A DNA stretch of 64,000 bases. Source: Macrotrachela quadricornifera. Lineage: Eukaryota; Rotifera; Eurotatoria; Philodinida; Philodinidae. This document shows positions 44,801-57,642 of the stretch, piece after piece. Position 1 is the first letter of the stretch; every line of letters starts with the position of its first letter. The translations under genes were made by a program, and so were the position numbers. The notes below the pieces were generated by a model. The model was not told the DNA's origin and did no database searches. It saw only the letters and a list, made by a program, of their open reading frames with translations. The stretch spans positions 814,009 through 878,008 of the forward strand of contig JAJEKB010021308.1 of the NCBI GenBank assembly GCA_022393335.1, written 5' to 3'.

Positions 44801-47800
44801 AACGGTTTTATCAAACATTGTATTCCTTCATCGCCGATCTTACCGTCTTTGAGATTCAAACTAGTACGGATCTTTATCAAACAAGGTAAATATATGTAAA
44901 ATGGATGATACGGATATAAATGTTACCGTAGCATGTTCTAATGCGTTAGTAATATCTGATTCCTTGTCATGACCATTTGCGATGAATTGAATATCTCGTA
45001 TGGCGATCATCTGAATTCAATAGATGAGAAGTATATATGAATTGTTGATAATATAAGTAATATTACTGTATTTTGTTGTAATACATTTATTAGATATATT
45101 GCTCCTGCAATACCTATATTATTTTTTATTAAATGTAATGTGATAAGTGTCTATAAAGCGATTTTAAATAGAGATGAAAGAATTATTTACATAAATAATT
45201 ATACTCTATTATGTTTTAATGCATTAGATAAATATTGTGCTCCTGTCGAATTAATTTGATTATTTTGAAGATTTAATATGATGAGTGTCTAGATTAAGTT
45301 ATATTTATGAACATTAAATGAGTAAATGAATTTTAACTGTTTAACTTTATTTTTTTGTAAGGCATTAGCTAAGAATTTTGCACCAGTTTCACCGATTTTG
45401 TTACCTTGAAGATCCAAACTAACAAGTGTCTGAAGAAACACAAATCATAAATATACGATTTAGAAAGATATATATGTATTTAATTTAACTATATTCTGTT
45501 GTAATGCATCAGCTAAATACTGCGCTCCTTCATCACCAATATTATTAAAACTCAGGTTTAGTGTAATAAGAGTCTATATTAAGTAGTATGAGTATATACA
45601 AAATTGTTAAATAGAATATAATATTACTTTATTATATAGTAATGCATTAGCGAAATACTGAGCACCTGTATCACCAATTGAGTTTTTTTGAAGATTTAGT
45701 ATAACAATCGTCTATGTTTCAATATCAATAATTCAAATCATATTAATGAATATAAAACGAATCTTACAGTGTTCTTTAATAATGTATTTGCTAAATATTG
45801 TGCTCCTTTATCACAAATACAATTTTCTTGAATACTCAACGTGGTGAGTGTCTGCAATTAATCATTTTGGTATACATAATACAGATGAATTCGGAAAAAT
45901 CTAATTTTACTGTATTCTCACTAAATGCATTAGCTAAATGTTCTACACATTTAGCATCAATATCGTTTCTTTCAAGATGGAGCGTAGTAATGGTCTGCAT
46001 TAAATAATGATGAAGCAAATGAGATAGATGAATTTTTAGTTGATCGTACTTTATTCTGTTTCAATACATGTGCTAGATATTGTGCTTTTATATTAGTAAT
46101 ATTTAAATACTGAAGATCCAATGTAGCTGATGGCTATTTAGAGTAATACAGAAAGATATAAAATAAATTTGAATAGCATAAATCTTACTAAATTTCGTTT
46201 TGACACATCAGATAGCCGTTCTCTCCATCTATACTTCATTGGATTTTTGTCAACATTTAACGTCATAAGCGTCTATATGTTAAGTTATACGGATAAGATA
46301 GATGAAGAGCATGAATTTATCTTACTTTATTCTGTTGTAGCGCAATTACTAGGCACACTGCTCCTATAGTATCGATTTTATTTTCTTGAAGATACAATGT
46401 GACAAGCGTCTACAGGATATAATCACACGTATATAGAATAATAATTTAAGAAGTCAGTTTACTGGATTTTGTTGTAATGCATTCGCTAGATGTTCAGCTC
46501 CAGCATCACCAATACCATTTTTCCCCAAATCTAGCATAGTAACTGTCTAGTAGTGAGCGATAAAGATGTGACTAGAGCATATATGAAGAAACTTAAACAT
46601 ACTCTATTATGTTGTAACCCATTAGCAAGGTACACAGCACCATTATCACCTATGTGATTGTTGTGAAAATCTAACGTTGTAATCATCTGTATTAAATAAT
46701 ACACACATAAAGGAAACAAAAAACTATACTGATAGTCTTACTATATTACGATGCAATGCATCAGCTAGATGACGTATCCCAGTAGCACTAATGATGTTGT
46801 CTCTAAGATTCAATATGGTGAGTGCCTGTATCATGTAATACAAATGCATAAAAGTTCTATTAATAGAAATATAATTTTACTGTATTCAATGTCAATGTTT
46901 TGGCTAAATATTCTATTCCTGCATCGCCAATTTTGTTGTGTTGAAGATTCAAAGTGGCTAATGACTATATTGAATAAAATAAATACATTTGAGATAAATG
47001 AGTTCAAAACTAAACTTACAGTATTATGTTCTAATGCTTGAGCTAGATAACTAACTCCTGTATCACTGATGTCATTATAACTAAGATTGAGTGAAGTAAG
47101 TGTCTGTATGAAATAATATAGATGTACATGAGATGTACTTATAGCAATCTACTCTAACTGTATTGTGTTGTAACGCATTAGCTAGAGACTCCATCTTGTC
47201 ATAATTGGATTTTCTTCTTTGAAGATTCAACACGCTATGAGTCTACATAAAATAAGAAAACAAATTATATAATGAATGAATAGATAGATCATTTTGCCTT
47301 GCTACGATCTAATGCATTAGCTACAAACTGCATTCCTTCCTTGTCGATGTTATTGTGATGAACACACAGAGTAATAAGTGTCTAGTTGAAACGATATAAA
47401 TGTTTATGAAATAGATCAACACAAAGTTCAAAAAAATACTCTGTTCTTCTGCAGTGCATCCACTAAATATATTGCTCCCACAATACTAATTCGATTGTTT
47501 GCAAGATTTAATACTTTGAGTGTCTACAATGAATGATTTAGATGTAAATAAGATCTATTGGTAGAGAAATAAATGTACTGTGTTAGTTTTTAATGCATTA
47601 GCTATCTCTTGTGTTCCTATATCACTTATATTATTCCATCGAAGATTCAACGTAGTAAGCGTCTGCAGTAGATCATTTATATGCAAAATATATAGATCAA
47701 TGAAAAATAATCTGACTGTATTTTTTTGTAATGCATTAGTTAAATGTTGTATTCCTTCATTATTGATTTTGTTATGCTCAAGATTGAGTGTAGTAAGTGT

Positions 47801-50800
47801 CTGCATTGAATGATACGAATGAAAATAAGATGAATGAATAGATAATTGATCTAACTGTATTTTCCAGCAGTGTTGTAGCCAAATATTGTACTCCTTCATC
47901 ACCAATTCTGTTGTATCGAAGAATCAACATCGATATTGTCTATTTAAGATATAACAAAAGACTAAACTTCAGAACACATCTAATTATTTGTTCTCTTTTA
48001 AAAAGTTGACGTAGCAAACGAAATACTTTGAAGTTTTATTTAACAGTAATAAAAATAAAGAATCTTACTGTATTGTATTTTAATCCAGATGTTAAATATT
48101 TTGCTCCGTTATCATCAATATCGCTGCATGATAAATTTATTGTAGTTAGTATCTACGTAGTATCATAGGAATATATATGATATAGATAAATATTTAACAA
48201 TTTCTACTCTATTCTGTAAAAATGCATTTGCTAAATGTTGTACACCAGCACTGGTAATTTTACTGCCTGTAAGATTGAGTGTAAGGATTGTCTGCATTAA
48301 ATGTCGCAATATTTATATATATATACATAACGTCGATATGGAAGTAAAAATTTTTACTGTATTGTACTGTAATGCAATAGCAAGTTCTTCTATTCCTGCA
48401 TCACTAATATTGTTCCATGCGAGATTTAAATTTTGAATTCTCTATCGAATATAATACAAATACATATAATATTAATAGATATAAGACTAATTTTACTTTA
48501 TTTTGTTGTATAACATGTAATAAATGTTCAACTCCTGTATTATCAATATTCTTCCATCGAATCTTTAATATAGTAAGTGACTACAATAAATTATTTACTC
48601 ATATAAAATACAGTATAATAGAAAACTGAATCTCACAGCGTCTTGTGTTATTGCACTCAATACATGTTGTACTTCAAAATCATTAGTGACATTGTTTTGA
48701 AGATTTAAGTTAGCAATCGCCTAGATTGAAGATAAAAGAGACATAACAGAAGATAGACGAAAAACATATAATTAATCTTACTATGTTTCGTTTTAATGCA
48801 TCAGCTAAATATTCTAACCATTCATCATTAATTTGATTCTGTGTAACATCTAATGTAGTAAGTGTCTATATCAGATGATAATAACATTTTTGAGATAAGC
48901 GAATAAAGAGTTATAATCTTACTGTATTATACATTAATACGATAGCAAGTTCTATCGCTCCTATAGTTTCGATCAAATTATTTTTAAGATACAATGTAAC
49001 AAGTGTCTATATGATATATGTATGACATCTATGAATAAATATAATTAATTTACTGTATTATTAAGTAATGCATCAGCGAGATGTTTTATTGCTTCATCTT
49101 GTATCATGTTGTCGTCTAAATCCAACATGATAAGTGTCTAAATTGAATCTTGGCAAAGATGTATTCGACATAGATACATCAATGACTAAACGTACTGTAT
49201 TTTTTTTGATTGCAATAGCTAGAGCTGTCGCTCCTCTGTCGCAAATATTATTGGATGCAAGATTCAAGATTCGAAGTGTCTAAATTAAATAGCATACATA
49301 GATATGTATAAACAATATATGAACAAGATTTTGATCTAACAGTATTTTGTTTCAGAGCATTTGCTAAATGCTGTGCTCCTGCATCACCAATACGATTCGA
49401 TGCAACATCCAATTCCTGAAGTGTCTATGTGAAAATATTTATCTATATATAAATATGATAAAGTATTAGCTAATTTTACTGTATTGTATTGTAACGCTGT
49501 TGCCAAATGTTTTACTTCGTCTACATCAATATTGCTTTCTACCAAACACAGTGTCCTAAGTGTCTATAATAAATAATAATATCACTGAAGATTTATCATA
49601 AGAACTTTTGAAAATCAGATTTAGATCATTGGAGAATGGCAAACAAAAAATACTATTTATAGTATTTTAAATAACAATAAATCTTTGATCTTTTAGAAAA
49701 ATTTTCATTGAATCCTATTTTGTATCGATCAATCTAACCAAATAATTGCTGGTGATAATAAGCAATGCTTTTCTAATATCTTGTTCTCCTAATAAATAAG
49801 TAGAGAACTAAGAGATAACTAAAATATGTCTGAATAAATTCATGATTTTATAATTCAACCGACTTTCATAAATACTTGCTTTAGTTCTAATAGCAATGAT
49901 TGTAGTTTATATATGAGAGATAGAAGAGTTGAGAATTAGTCTTACTTTATTGAGTATCAGTGCATTAGCTAAATGGCGCACTCCATCGCCATCGAGATCA
50001 CTCTTCTCGATACTAAGTACGATAAGTGTCTATGATGAATAACACAAGTATATGAGGTAGATTAATAGAAAACCAATCTAACCTTATTACGTTGTAGTGT
50101 ATTTGCTATACGTCGTGCTGCTTTTGGAAAATCGATATAATGCAGATGTAATGTTGTGAACATCTAAACTTTATGTCATACGGCTTTATACAAATATAAA
50201 AGAAAAAAAATCAATCTTACATTTTCATTATTTAACATTCTACTAAGATGTCTGAACTCATACTGGTTAGGTATGCGGCAGCTCGTATTCAGTGTTGTAT
50301 GTGTCTGTAATGAATGATAGTAGTGAGAATATTGTAACTCGCCACATTCTTTTGTCTGGTGTTTGTAACGGATTGACAGTACGAAAGTCCAATATAGGCG
50401 TATCATAACGACGGAATCAGAGCTACTGTAACGAATTTTATAGGATTGTTGTAACCGATACTTTGATATGTGAATTCGTTATGACACTCCTAGGTTTTTG
50501 TTATGAAATCCCTGTTGTTTGACTGCAAAAAGTCTGCAACTGCTACAAACTTCCTGTAACTACTCGTTACGATCATCTTATAAATTTCGATGCAATATCC
50601 CTGTTTCTTTTTGTATATCCCTATTTCTGGCGTTATGAAAGCTGTTTTTCTGAGAAAACAAACTCGTTATGTGACTCGAGTTGCAACGTTCTCATACTAC
50701 TGCATCTGAAATTTATGAAAGATGCAATGATTTACTGTCATGCGTTGTAATGCATCAGCTATAAGTCCGTTTCCTTCATAGCCACATTTGTTGAAGTTAA

Positions 50801-51730
50801 TATTCAACTGAGTGAGTGTCTATGTAAAAGAATACAGATACATAAATAGTTGATACATAGAGTTATAATTACTGTATTGTGTTTCAATACAATCGCTAAA
50901 GATATTGCTCCTGCAATACCAATGTGATTTCGGCTAAGATTTAATCTTTTAAGTGTCTATGTAGAATAAGTATATGTCTATGAGATAGGTGGACATACAA
51001 TTTCTATCTTACTTGATTATGTTTTAAGACAGCCGCTATATCCCGTGCTCCTGTAGTTTTAATTCTATTATTTGAGAGATCGAGTGAAATGAGTGTCTAC
51101 ATCGGATGAAATATATAAATATGTAACAGCTCGGCCAGCAAATATCATTTACTGAATTGTGTTCTAATCCATGGATTAAATTTGATATAGCTGTATTACC
51201 AAGTTTGTTTTTAGAGAATATCATTGTAGTAAGTGTCTATAGTAGATACATATAGATATAGAATTGTTGAATAATGTTGTTGACTTACTGTGTTATACCG
51301 TATAATATTTGTCCAATCAAAGCAATGATAAGATAATATCTGATGTCTAGTATCCAATGTAATGTATGTCTGTTTGAAAATAATTTTTTCATAGAGTTCT
51401 CTTTTAGAACTGATCCACAATATTTTTTTAAAGAATCTCGACAGAGGTCGAAGCGAGGAGAGAAAAAAATAAGTTAGGTCGGGCCAGAGTGAATAAGGTA
51501 GATAAAAAAAACTACATTTATCCATTATAGTTTTGTAAAGAATATGAGAGTATTTTTTCAAATCTATCTAAGTTAGCACGTCGGATATACTCGATTTCGT
51601 GCAGTTCAGTTGCTGTAGAAAGAGGATTCTCGAGCACAGGCCAAATTGTTAACCAAAGAAGATCTAGTTTAGATCTAACAACTGTTAAAAATATACTATT
51701 TCTTTGTTCAATAGAGAATAACAAGAAGAA
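41865..51730 (-). CDS. Giant LRR (ribonuclease-inhibitor type) protein, about 63 LRR exons
   Basis: One minus-strand gene of about 9.9 kb. I count about 63 exons, each 84 bp (one 28-residue LRR, LTTLNLxxNxIxxxGxxxLA-type, ending ALxxNT). Exact example: exon 47579-47662 flanked by a 54-bp intron 47663-47716; donors follow ..AAYACA|GT and acceptors ..TGCAG|AC. The last exon (41865 to about 41975) holds a half repeat, then a stop. The 5' part at about 51373-51730 has a frame starting MLFSIEQRN and ending near SYSLQNYNG; whether it is the N-terminal exon is unproven. No NACHT, TIR or death domain is visible. Conceptual length is about 1800 residues, a long horseshoe or superhelix. Repeats have diverged and some have lost the Asn (e.g. 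42298-42385). Intracellular LRR-RI proteins bind other proteins; NLR-type immune sensing is one possibility, not shown here. Confidence 0.8.
41886..51372 (-). repeat. Tandem LRR exon-intron units, period about 140 bp
   Basis: Approximate low ends of the exons: 41886, 42022, 42163, 42298, 42443, 42576, 42716, 42857, 43001, 43141, 43275, 43416, 43551, 43695, 43828, 43966, 44096, 44240, 44371, 44510, 44645, 44787, 44925, 45064, 45203, 45341, 45486, 45627, 45768, 45908, 46048, 46189, 46324, 46460, 46600, 46740, 46880, 47021, 47157, 47296, 47440, 47579, 47717, 47855, 48067, 48206, 48356, 48497, 48637, 48780, 48920, 49054, 49193, 49340, 49478, 49945, 50081, 50219, 50735, 50872, 51013, 51151, 51288. 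Larger gaps at about 47940-48066, 49565-49944 and 50305-50734 probably mark lost or inserted sequence. The exon start word (reverse of AGTGTCT) and the TGTATT exon end recur throughout. Introns have the same phase, so any whole exon can be gained or lost without breaking the frame. Confidence 0.85.
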
Positions 51731-52815
51731 ATATTGATTAATCTATAGCTACATCTTTTTCTGTTTACGCTATATTTCGTCTTGTGACTATTTTGTTATA
51801 ATACTATGTCATTGTGCCTCTATTGGTTTTTGTATTATCATATTTATTTTTGATAGTACGCTCTTTTTTTTCAGTAGTCTTTGAAATAAATAATAAGATT
51901 AATGAACACAAACTTTTTAAAAGAACTTGATGAAAAAGTAAAAAATAGTAAAAGAAGGATCGGGAAGATCGAGGTTGGGAAGCAAAAGAAGAATCGAAAG
52001 GGGGGGGGGGGGGGGGGGGCAGAGAAAGCTTTTGAAGGGACGAAGCGAGGTAGGAAAATAAAAACAGAGTCAACGTCAAGGCGGGGCGCAGAGTGCAAAA
52101 TCCACCCCGTTTCTACTTTGAACAGTACAAATATAGTTTGAAACGAATATAAAAATGTGACTATTCGATTGCTCTCGTAAACGATTAATTTTATTTCTCT
52201 TGATATCTCTCGTGATATTCTTTTTTTATCATTCTTCTTATAATATATCTAAGCATCTGTCTTCTTCAATATTCAATGTAAAAAAATTGTGATTAGCTAC
52301 AAAATATAGCTATACTCTCAAAAGTATAGCTCCGTACGATAAAAACCGTTTCATATTTTTTTGTACGCAACCCTTTTAGTTCCGTAGAATGAAAGAAGGT
52401 TTCCTATGTATGATACAAAACCTTTTTTAATTCTACTGAGCCACAGGCGGTTGCGGACATTTTATACGGTATCCATCATTAATTGGTAGAATAAAAAAGG
52501 TTCATATATATTGCTACGAAACCATCTATGATTTGATGAAACGAGAATAAGTTTCATGTTCTCTACAGAATCACCCATGATTTCGTAGAATTAAAAAAAA
52601 TTTCGTACTTTTTCTACGAAAATCCATATACTTCGATGGAACAGGCAAAAGTTTTATACTAAAACTTGTGCGTTTGCAGACGAAAAAAGAGGTTCTTACC
52701 AAATGTTTTTCGAAGCAGTATCTGTGGAGACTAATATTTATATATATGGACGTGACAAGCAGGTATGATATTCCAAGATATAGGATTGAAAACAATATTA
52801 TTCAAGGTAGGAGTA
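51731..52815. other. Intergenic with a 20-G run and TTTCGTA words
   Basis: 20 G in a row at 52000-52019 within a G/A-rich segment; frames rich in Pro or Gly there are artefacts. 52320-52640 holds loosely repeated units containing GGTTTC(G/C)TA and TCTACGAAA, similar to words near 7985-8090 and 62050-62190. No gene. Confidence 0.45.
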
Positions 52816-53397
52816 TACAGAGTGTTGCATAACCTTTTTCCAGGAGAATACCGATATGATTTCAAGCTGAATACCTAATAAATTTTATACCAAATTAAAG
52901 AGCGCCGAAAATTGGTTTTAGTAGTATTAAATAATAAGATTTATCACAACGTTTTAATGTTGAGCTTATGAATCTGTGGAATAGAAAATTAAGGCATCAG
53001 TAATTTTTTATATCGAAGAAAACATTCGATTTCCTTAACAAAATTAGTCTTTTGCACTATTCTTACTGACGAAGACACTTCAAGATACGCTCCTTACACA
53101 CAATTTTTCACGCAACGTTGGATGAGTATATTTCGAAGTGTCTCTATTCAGTAAAAATAATGAAAAAAGTTAATTTTATTGAAAAAATCGAACGTTTTTG
53201 TCTTACACAAAAAAAACAACTTTTTAAAGATTTTGTAGGATTTCAGAAGTGATCTTTTGAATTTTTTTATATCAGAAAAATGACCAAAAGAAACTTTTAA
53301 TATACACAGTTTTGTTGAGCCTGTCGTATTCTATCGAACCACGTAAAAATATCAAAAGAAAAAATTTCACTCTGTATTTGAATTGCTGATGCCTTAA

Positions 53398-53710
53398 TGT
53401 TAGAGGGAGGGTCGATCTAATTAATCGACACTAGAACGTCTGCTTTATTTTCCAAAAAGCTCCAACATATATACTGAACAAGTCAGGCAAATCCCAACCC
53501 CTGATAAGGGAAAAATACTTGAATACTATCAGATGAAAACACTTGGAAAATACAAGCAGATGAAAGAACGAAAGAAAAAATCCTATATATGTATGACATC
53601 TGAACGATAAGAAGGAAAGGATAAATCCCATACATATATATCGTATATGTCATCTATACGAGAAGAGAGAAAAAAGAAAAAAAACAATATATGTCAATCA
53701 CACTATAACA
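53398..53710 (-). repeat. 3' LTR
   Basis: 313 bp, in element sense starting TGTTATAGTG and ending CTCTAACA (TG...CA ends). Compared with the 5' LTR it shows a few substitutions and 2-bp length differences in an A/G-rich run near its start. Confidence 0.93.
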
Positions 53711-53722
53711 CCTTCCCCGTTA
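53711..53722 (-). promoter_or_regulatory. Polypurine tract
   Basis: ACGGGGAAGG directly adjoins the 3' LTR in element sense; purine-rich, as needed to prime plus-strand DNA synthesis. Confidence 0.7.
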
Positions 53723-53985
53723 GGGTAGATGATCGTCCCGATCAGAAAAAATGTTGTGTACATCAAAAGAAAAACAAAAAAAACGAAAGAAAAAATGAAA
53801 GATAGCCATAAGAACATATTGATCATAAAAAAAATCTATTCCAGCTGAGATATCAAGAAATTATTGATACTTGTGATAACCTGTTGCCACCAGGCTGTTG
53901 GATAGAATAAAGCATGGTTTTCCCTAACGATCGTTAACATTAGTCAACCGGTTTAAAATTGGGTCAGTGGAAAAATGACGTCAAT

Positions 53986-56900
53986 CTAATTTGAATACAT
54001 GCGTTCAAAGATTGGTCGCATGTCACAAAGATGAACTTGATGTTGATATTGATTTTGATCATTGTATACGATATAGGTATTGGAGGATAAACGTTGAAGG
54101 ACTCGATAAGGTCCATTGTATATCGGATCCAATTTACCACGCATACCTTGTTGACGAATGAGCACCAATTCACCTATCTCGTAGATCGGATTACGCCTAC
54201 CTTTATCATAACGACGTTTAGTTAATTGTTGTTGTTGAATTATATTAGCGCGTGCAACTTGGAGTGTAATTTGACGATGTCGATCCAAATGATGCAAATA
54301 ATCTGATACTTTGTGAATTGGAATAATTGGACGAGCAGAATCAAAAGCTAACTGTATCTCACGACCGAACATTAGATAAGATGGTGAAAAACCAGTAGAT
54401 GCTTGAGTACCAGTGTTATAGGAACTAACAACACCACCTAAATATTGATCCCAATTCTGTCGTTCCTTACCATATAATATATTAAGCTTAGGTCGCATTG
54501 TTGCATTCCATCTCTCAACTAATCCATTGGTTTGAAGATGGTAAGGAGTGGCAAAAGTATGTTCACAACCCAAAATCGAAGATACACTAGCTATTAATTC
54601 ATTACGAAAATGAGTACCTTGATCAGTAAGAATATGAGATGGTACTCCAAACGTGAGAGCCGTTTCCACAATAAATTCAGCAGTTGTTTGTGCAGTGTTC
54701 CTGGGAACAGCCTTGGCAATAACGTATCTTGTTAAGTAATCAGTCAAAACTATTACATAATGATTACCAGTTGCAGATGGTTCTGGAGTTGGACCCCAAA
54801 AATCTAATCCCACCATACCAAAGACTGTAGTCGGAGGAGCAATAGGTTTAAGATATCCATCCGGCTTACGTCGACGAATATTATGTTGAGCACAGTCACG
54901 ACAAGACTTTATGTATAAATTAATTGTTTCATACATTTGTGGCCAATAACATCTAGTCCTAAGTTTATGAAAGGTTCGATCACGACCAAAGTGACCAGCG
55001 GAAGGATGATCATGAAATGCAAACAGAACTTCTGGAACAAGAGTTTGAGGAAGAAATGGTACTTCAACTGCACCAGACTGAGATGTGACAACTTTGTACA
55101 AAACATCATTGTGAAGAATCATATCTGATATCGGAGACTGTTGATGTTGTATAATAATCTTTTGAATATCAGCATCCTTTTGTTGTGCTTCATGAATTCG
55201 AAATATATCCAGAGGTGATCGTTTAATAGATGGCGTGCAAGAAGATGGTAATGAACTTGAAGGTGTAGATGGTTGTGCAATTGCTGGAGTGATAGCAAGA
55301 GATGGTGGAGATGATAATACTTTAGCAGCTTTTGTTTGTGCACGAGTGATGACGTTGACTGATCCTGGAAGTTCCTGAAGTTGTTCATATTCAATTGGGT
55401 ATCGTGAAAGAAGATCACAATCACAATTGAGAGTACCTTTCTTATACTTTACTTCAGTAATATCAAACTCAGACAGGACAATCGACCACCAATCCACACG
55501 TCGATTTCTTGAACCTCGTCGATGGAAATTACATAACGGACAATGATCCGTTTCAATTTGAAAAGGACGCCCAAGAAGATACGGTCGAAGTTTTGATACT
55601 GCCATACCAATAGCCAACGCTTCCCGTTCTATTGTTGCATATTTACGTTGAACAGGAGAAAGCAGTTGAGAAAAATAATAAATAATCTTTGGGCCAGACT
55701 CACATTTTTGCCGAAGAACAGCCCCAACTCCAATATCGGAAGCATCTGTGGACAACACGAGTGGAGCATTAGGATCAGGAAAATCGAGCACCAACGGTTT
55801 CGTTGTGATGGCCAATCGAAGCTTGTTGAAGGAATCAATCTGTTCCTTATCCCAATGAAAATCATGTCGATGACTTTTGTTTTTGTTGGTGACCGCATGT
55901 ATTGGCGCTGCCAGTTGCGCAAAGTCCTTGATGAACTTCCGGTACCATCCTATCGCCCCAATGAAATGGTTTGCTTCCTTTAAAGTTCTGGGCATCGGCA
56001 TGTCTAAAATTGCGCGGATTTTTTCGTTCAATGGTGACATACCCGTGCTGTTAATATGATGGCCAAGATAGTCCATTTCATTTAAAACAAACTGGCACTT
56101 TGCTGGATTCAGTTGAAACTTGTACCGATGGAGAGTGGCCAAAACATCTTCCACATGTTGTAGATGATCATCGAAATTTCTTGAATATACAATGATATCG
56201 TCAAGATATACCAAGCAATACGATGATCGACCAGCCACAACAATTGAGTTCATGATTCTCTGGAACGATGGAGGTGCATTCTTCAACCCAGGTGGCAAAA
56301 CATTGAACTCATATAAGCCATCCTTGGTTTTAAACGCCGTTTTTTCCTTGTCCACCTCCCTGATCGGGATTTGCAGATATCCCGTTTTTAAGTCCAGTTT
56401 GGTGAAATACAAATGTCCGGCCAATTGATTAATAGTATCCTCTATATTAGGTAGAGGGTACTCATCCTTGATTGTCACCTGATTTAGTTTCCGATAATCT
56501 ACCACGAACCGAGTAGAACCATCAGGTTTAGAAACTAACAAGGCAGGCGAAGACCAGGGCGAACTCGATGGTCTAATTTGCTTGTAAAGCCGCATTTTCC
56601 GCACATGTTCCTCCATAGATAGCCGTTGTCGATGAGATTGTGGATAAGGTCGAGTGGTAATTGGTGGATGATCATGTGTCCGAATAGCATGATTGATCGA
56701 TGTTTGTGCAAGAGTAGGAGTCGATATATCCAACAGACCTGCATATTGACTCAGTAGTTTCATAACCAAATCTCGCTTTCAAACATCTTCAATATGAGCA
56801 GCAGCCGTGACTACAAGCTTCTGCATAGAAGCGGACAGTGGAATCGAATCACTGATAAAACCATTATCAGTTACAGAAGAAAGTGAATTAGTCGATATTA

Positions 56901-57642
56901 ACGATGAGACAGATGATATGGAAGTTTTAGAACAAAGAAGCTCAATTTTCCCAATTAGTGTGCCATCAGCAAGATAACAAATACGATCGCTATCGTTGTA
57001 CATAGTTAATGATGTAGCATAGTTATCAATAGCCAAGATACCATCTGAAATTCGAACAGTTTTATCGATTTGTAATTGTTGTCGAGGATGAAAGAGCACA
57101 GCAGAACAGGAAGAAATTGGAACAAATGCTGTTATTTGTCGTTCTTGATAAGGTTGTAAACATTGAGACCCAGTTAATTTGACTGGAAATTGAGTTGCTG
57201 AATGGTTATTGTTCATTCGTTTGCTTGTAAGACAATAGCCATAATCATCATGAATAAGGACGTACTGAGTTTTTAAATTAATGTCTACACGATATTTGAT
57301 TAACCAGTCAATGCCTAGAATACATTCACATGACAAATGACGAACTACCAAAGCAGTCACAGTAGTCACTATATTGTTGATTTTGATATACAATTGAATT
57401 TCACCCAAAGTTGAAAACGATGTTGTTCCATCAGCAAGCCAAAAATTATTGTTCTTTCGCTGCCATCTATATAATCGACAATTTTTCAATGTAGATTCTT
57501 TAATAAACGAACGAGAAGCACCTGTATCAAGTAATATTTTTACAGGTGTTTTGTTAATAAAAGTTGTAATAAATGTAAGCGATGGATTTGGACATGAATA
57601 AGAAGCATCACCATCAGTCGATGCTTCTACCACTTGTTTAAA
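53986..57642 (-). pseudogene. pol polyprotein (PR-RT-RH-IN), one in-frame stop
   Basis: From the frameshift site at 57636-57642 the pol frame has an aspartic protease (ILLDTGASRSFI, about 57500-57540). It is then interrupted by TGA at 56779-56781 and resumes in the same frame to 53986. Downstream: RT with PDGSTRFVVDYRKLNQ and the YLDDIIVYS catalytic motif (about 56180-56210), RNase H with LSTDASDIGVGAVL, and integrase. The integrase has an HHCC zinc finger (H...H...CRDC), DDE acids in GLDFWGP and ILTDQGTHF, and Glu in LVERWNA. Near the C-terminus, GPYRVLQRL is chromodomain-free GPY/F-like. The TGA is the only break seen in about 1200 codons. Confidence 0.9.

Noticed and set aside
41886..51372. 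Regular 140-bp periodicity as a CRISPR array or satellite
   Set aside because: Units differ too much, contain 84-bp coding exons with GT-AG introns and translate to LRRs.
51804..52098. Proline-rich minus-strand frames and a Lys/Gly-rich plus-strand frame
   Set aside because: Products of the 20-G run and adjoining G/A-rich sequence.
53431..53631. 66-residue frame repeated identically at 58948-59148
   Set aside because: It lies in both LTRs; no gene, simply the long terminal repeat.
54909..56744. Several 60-110-residue frames within pol
   Set aside because: Alternative-frame shadows of the retrotransposon polyprotein.
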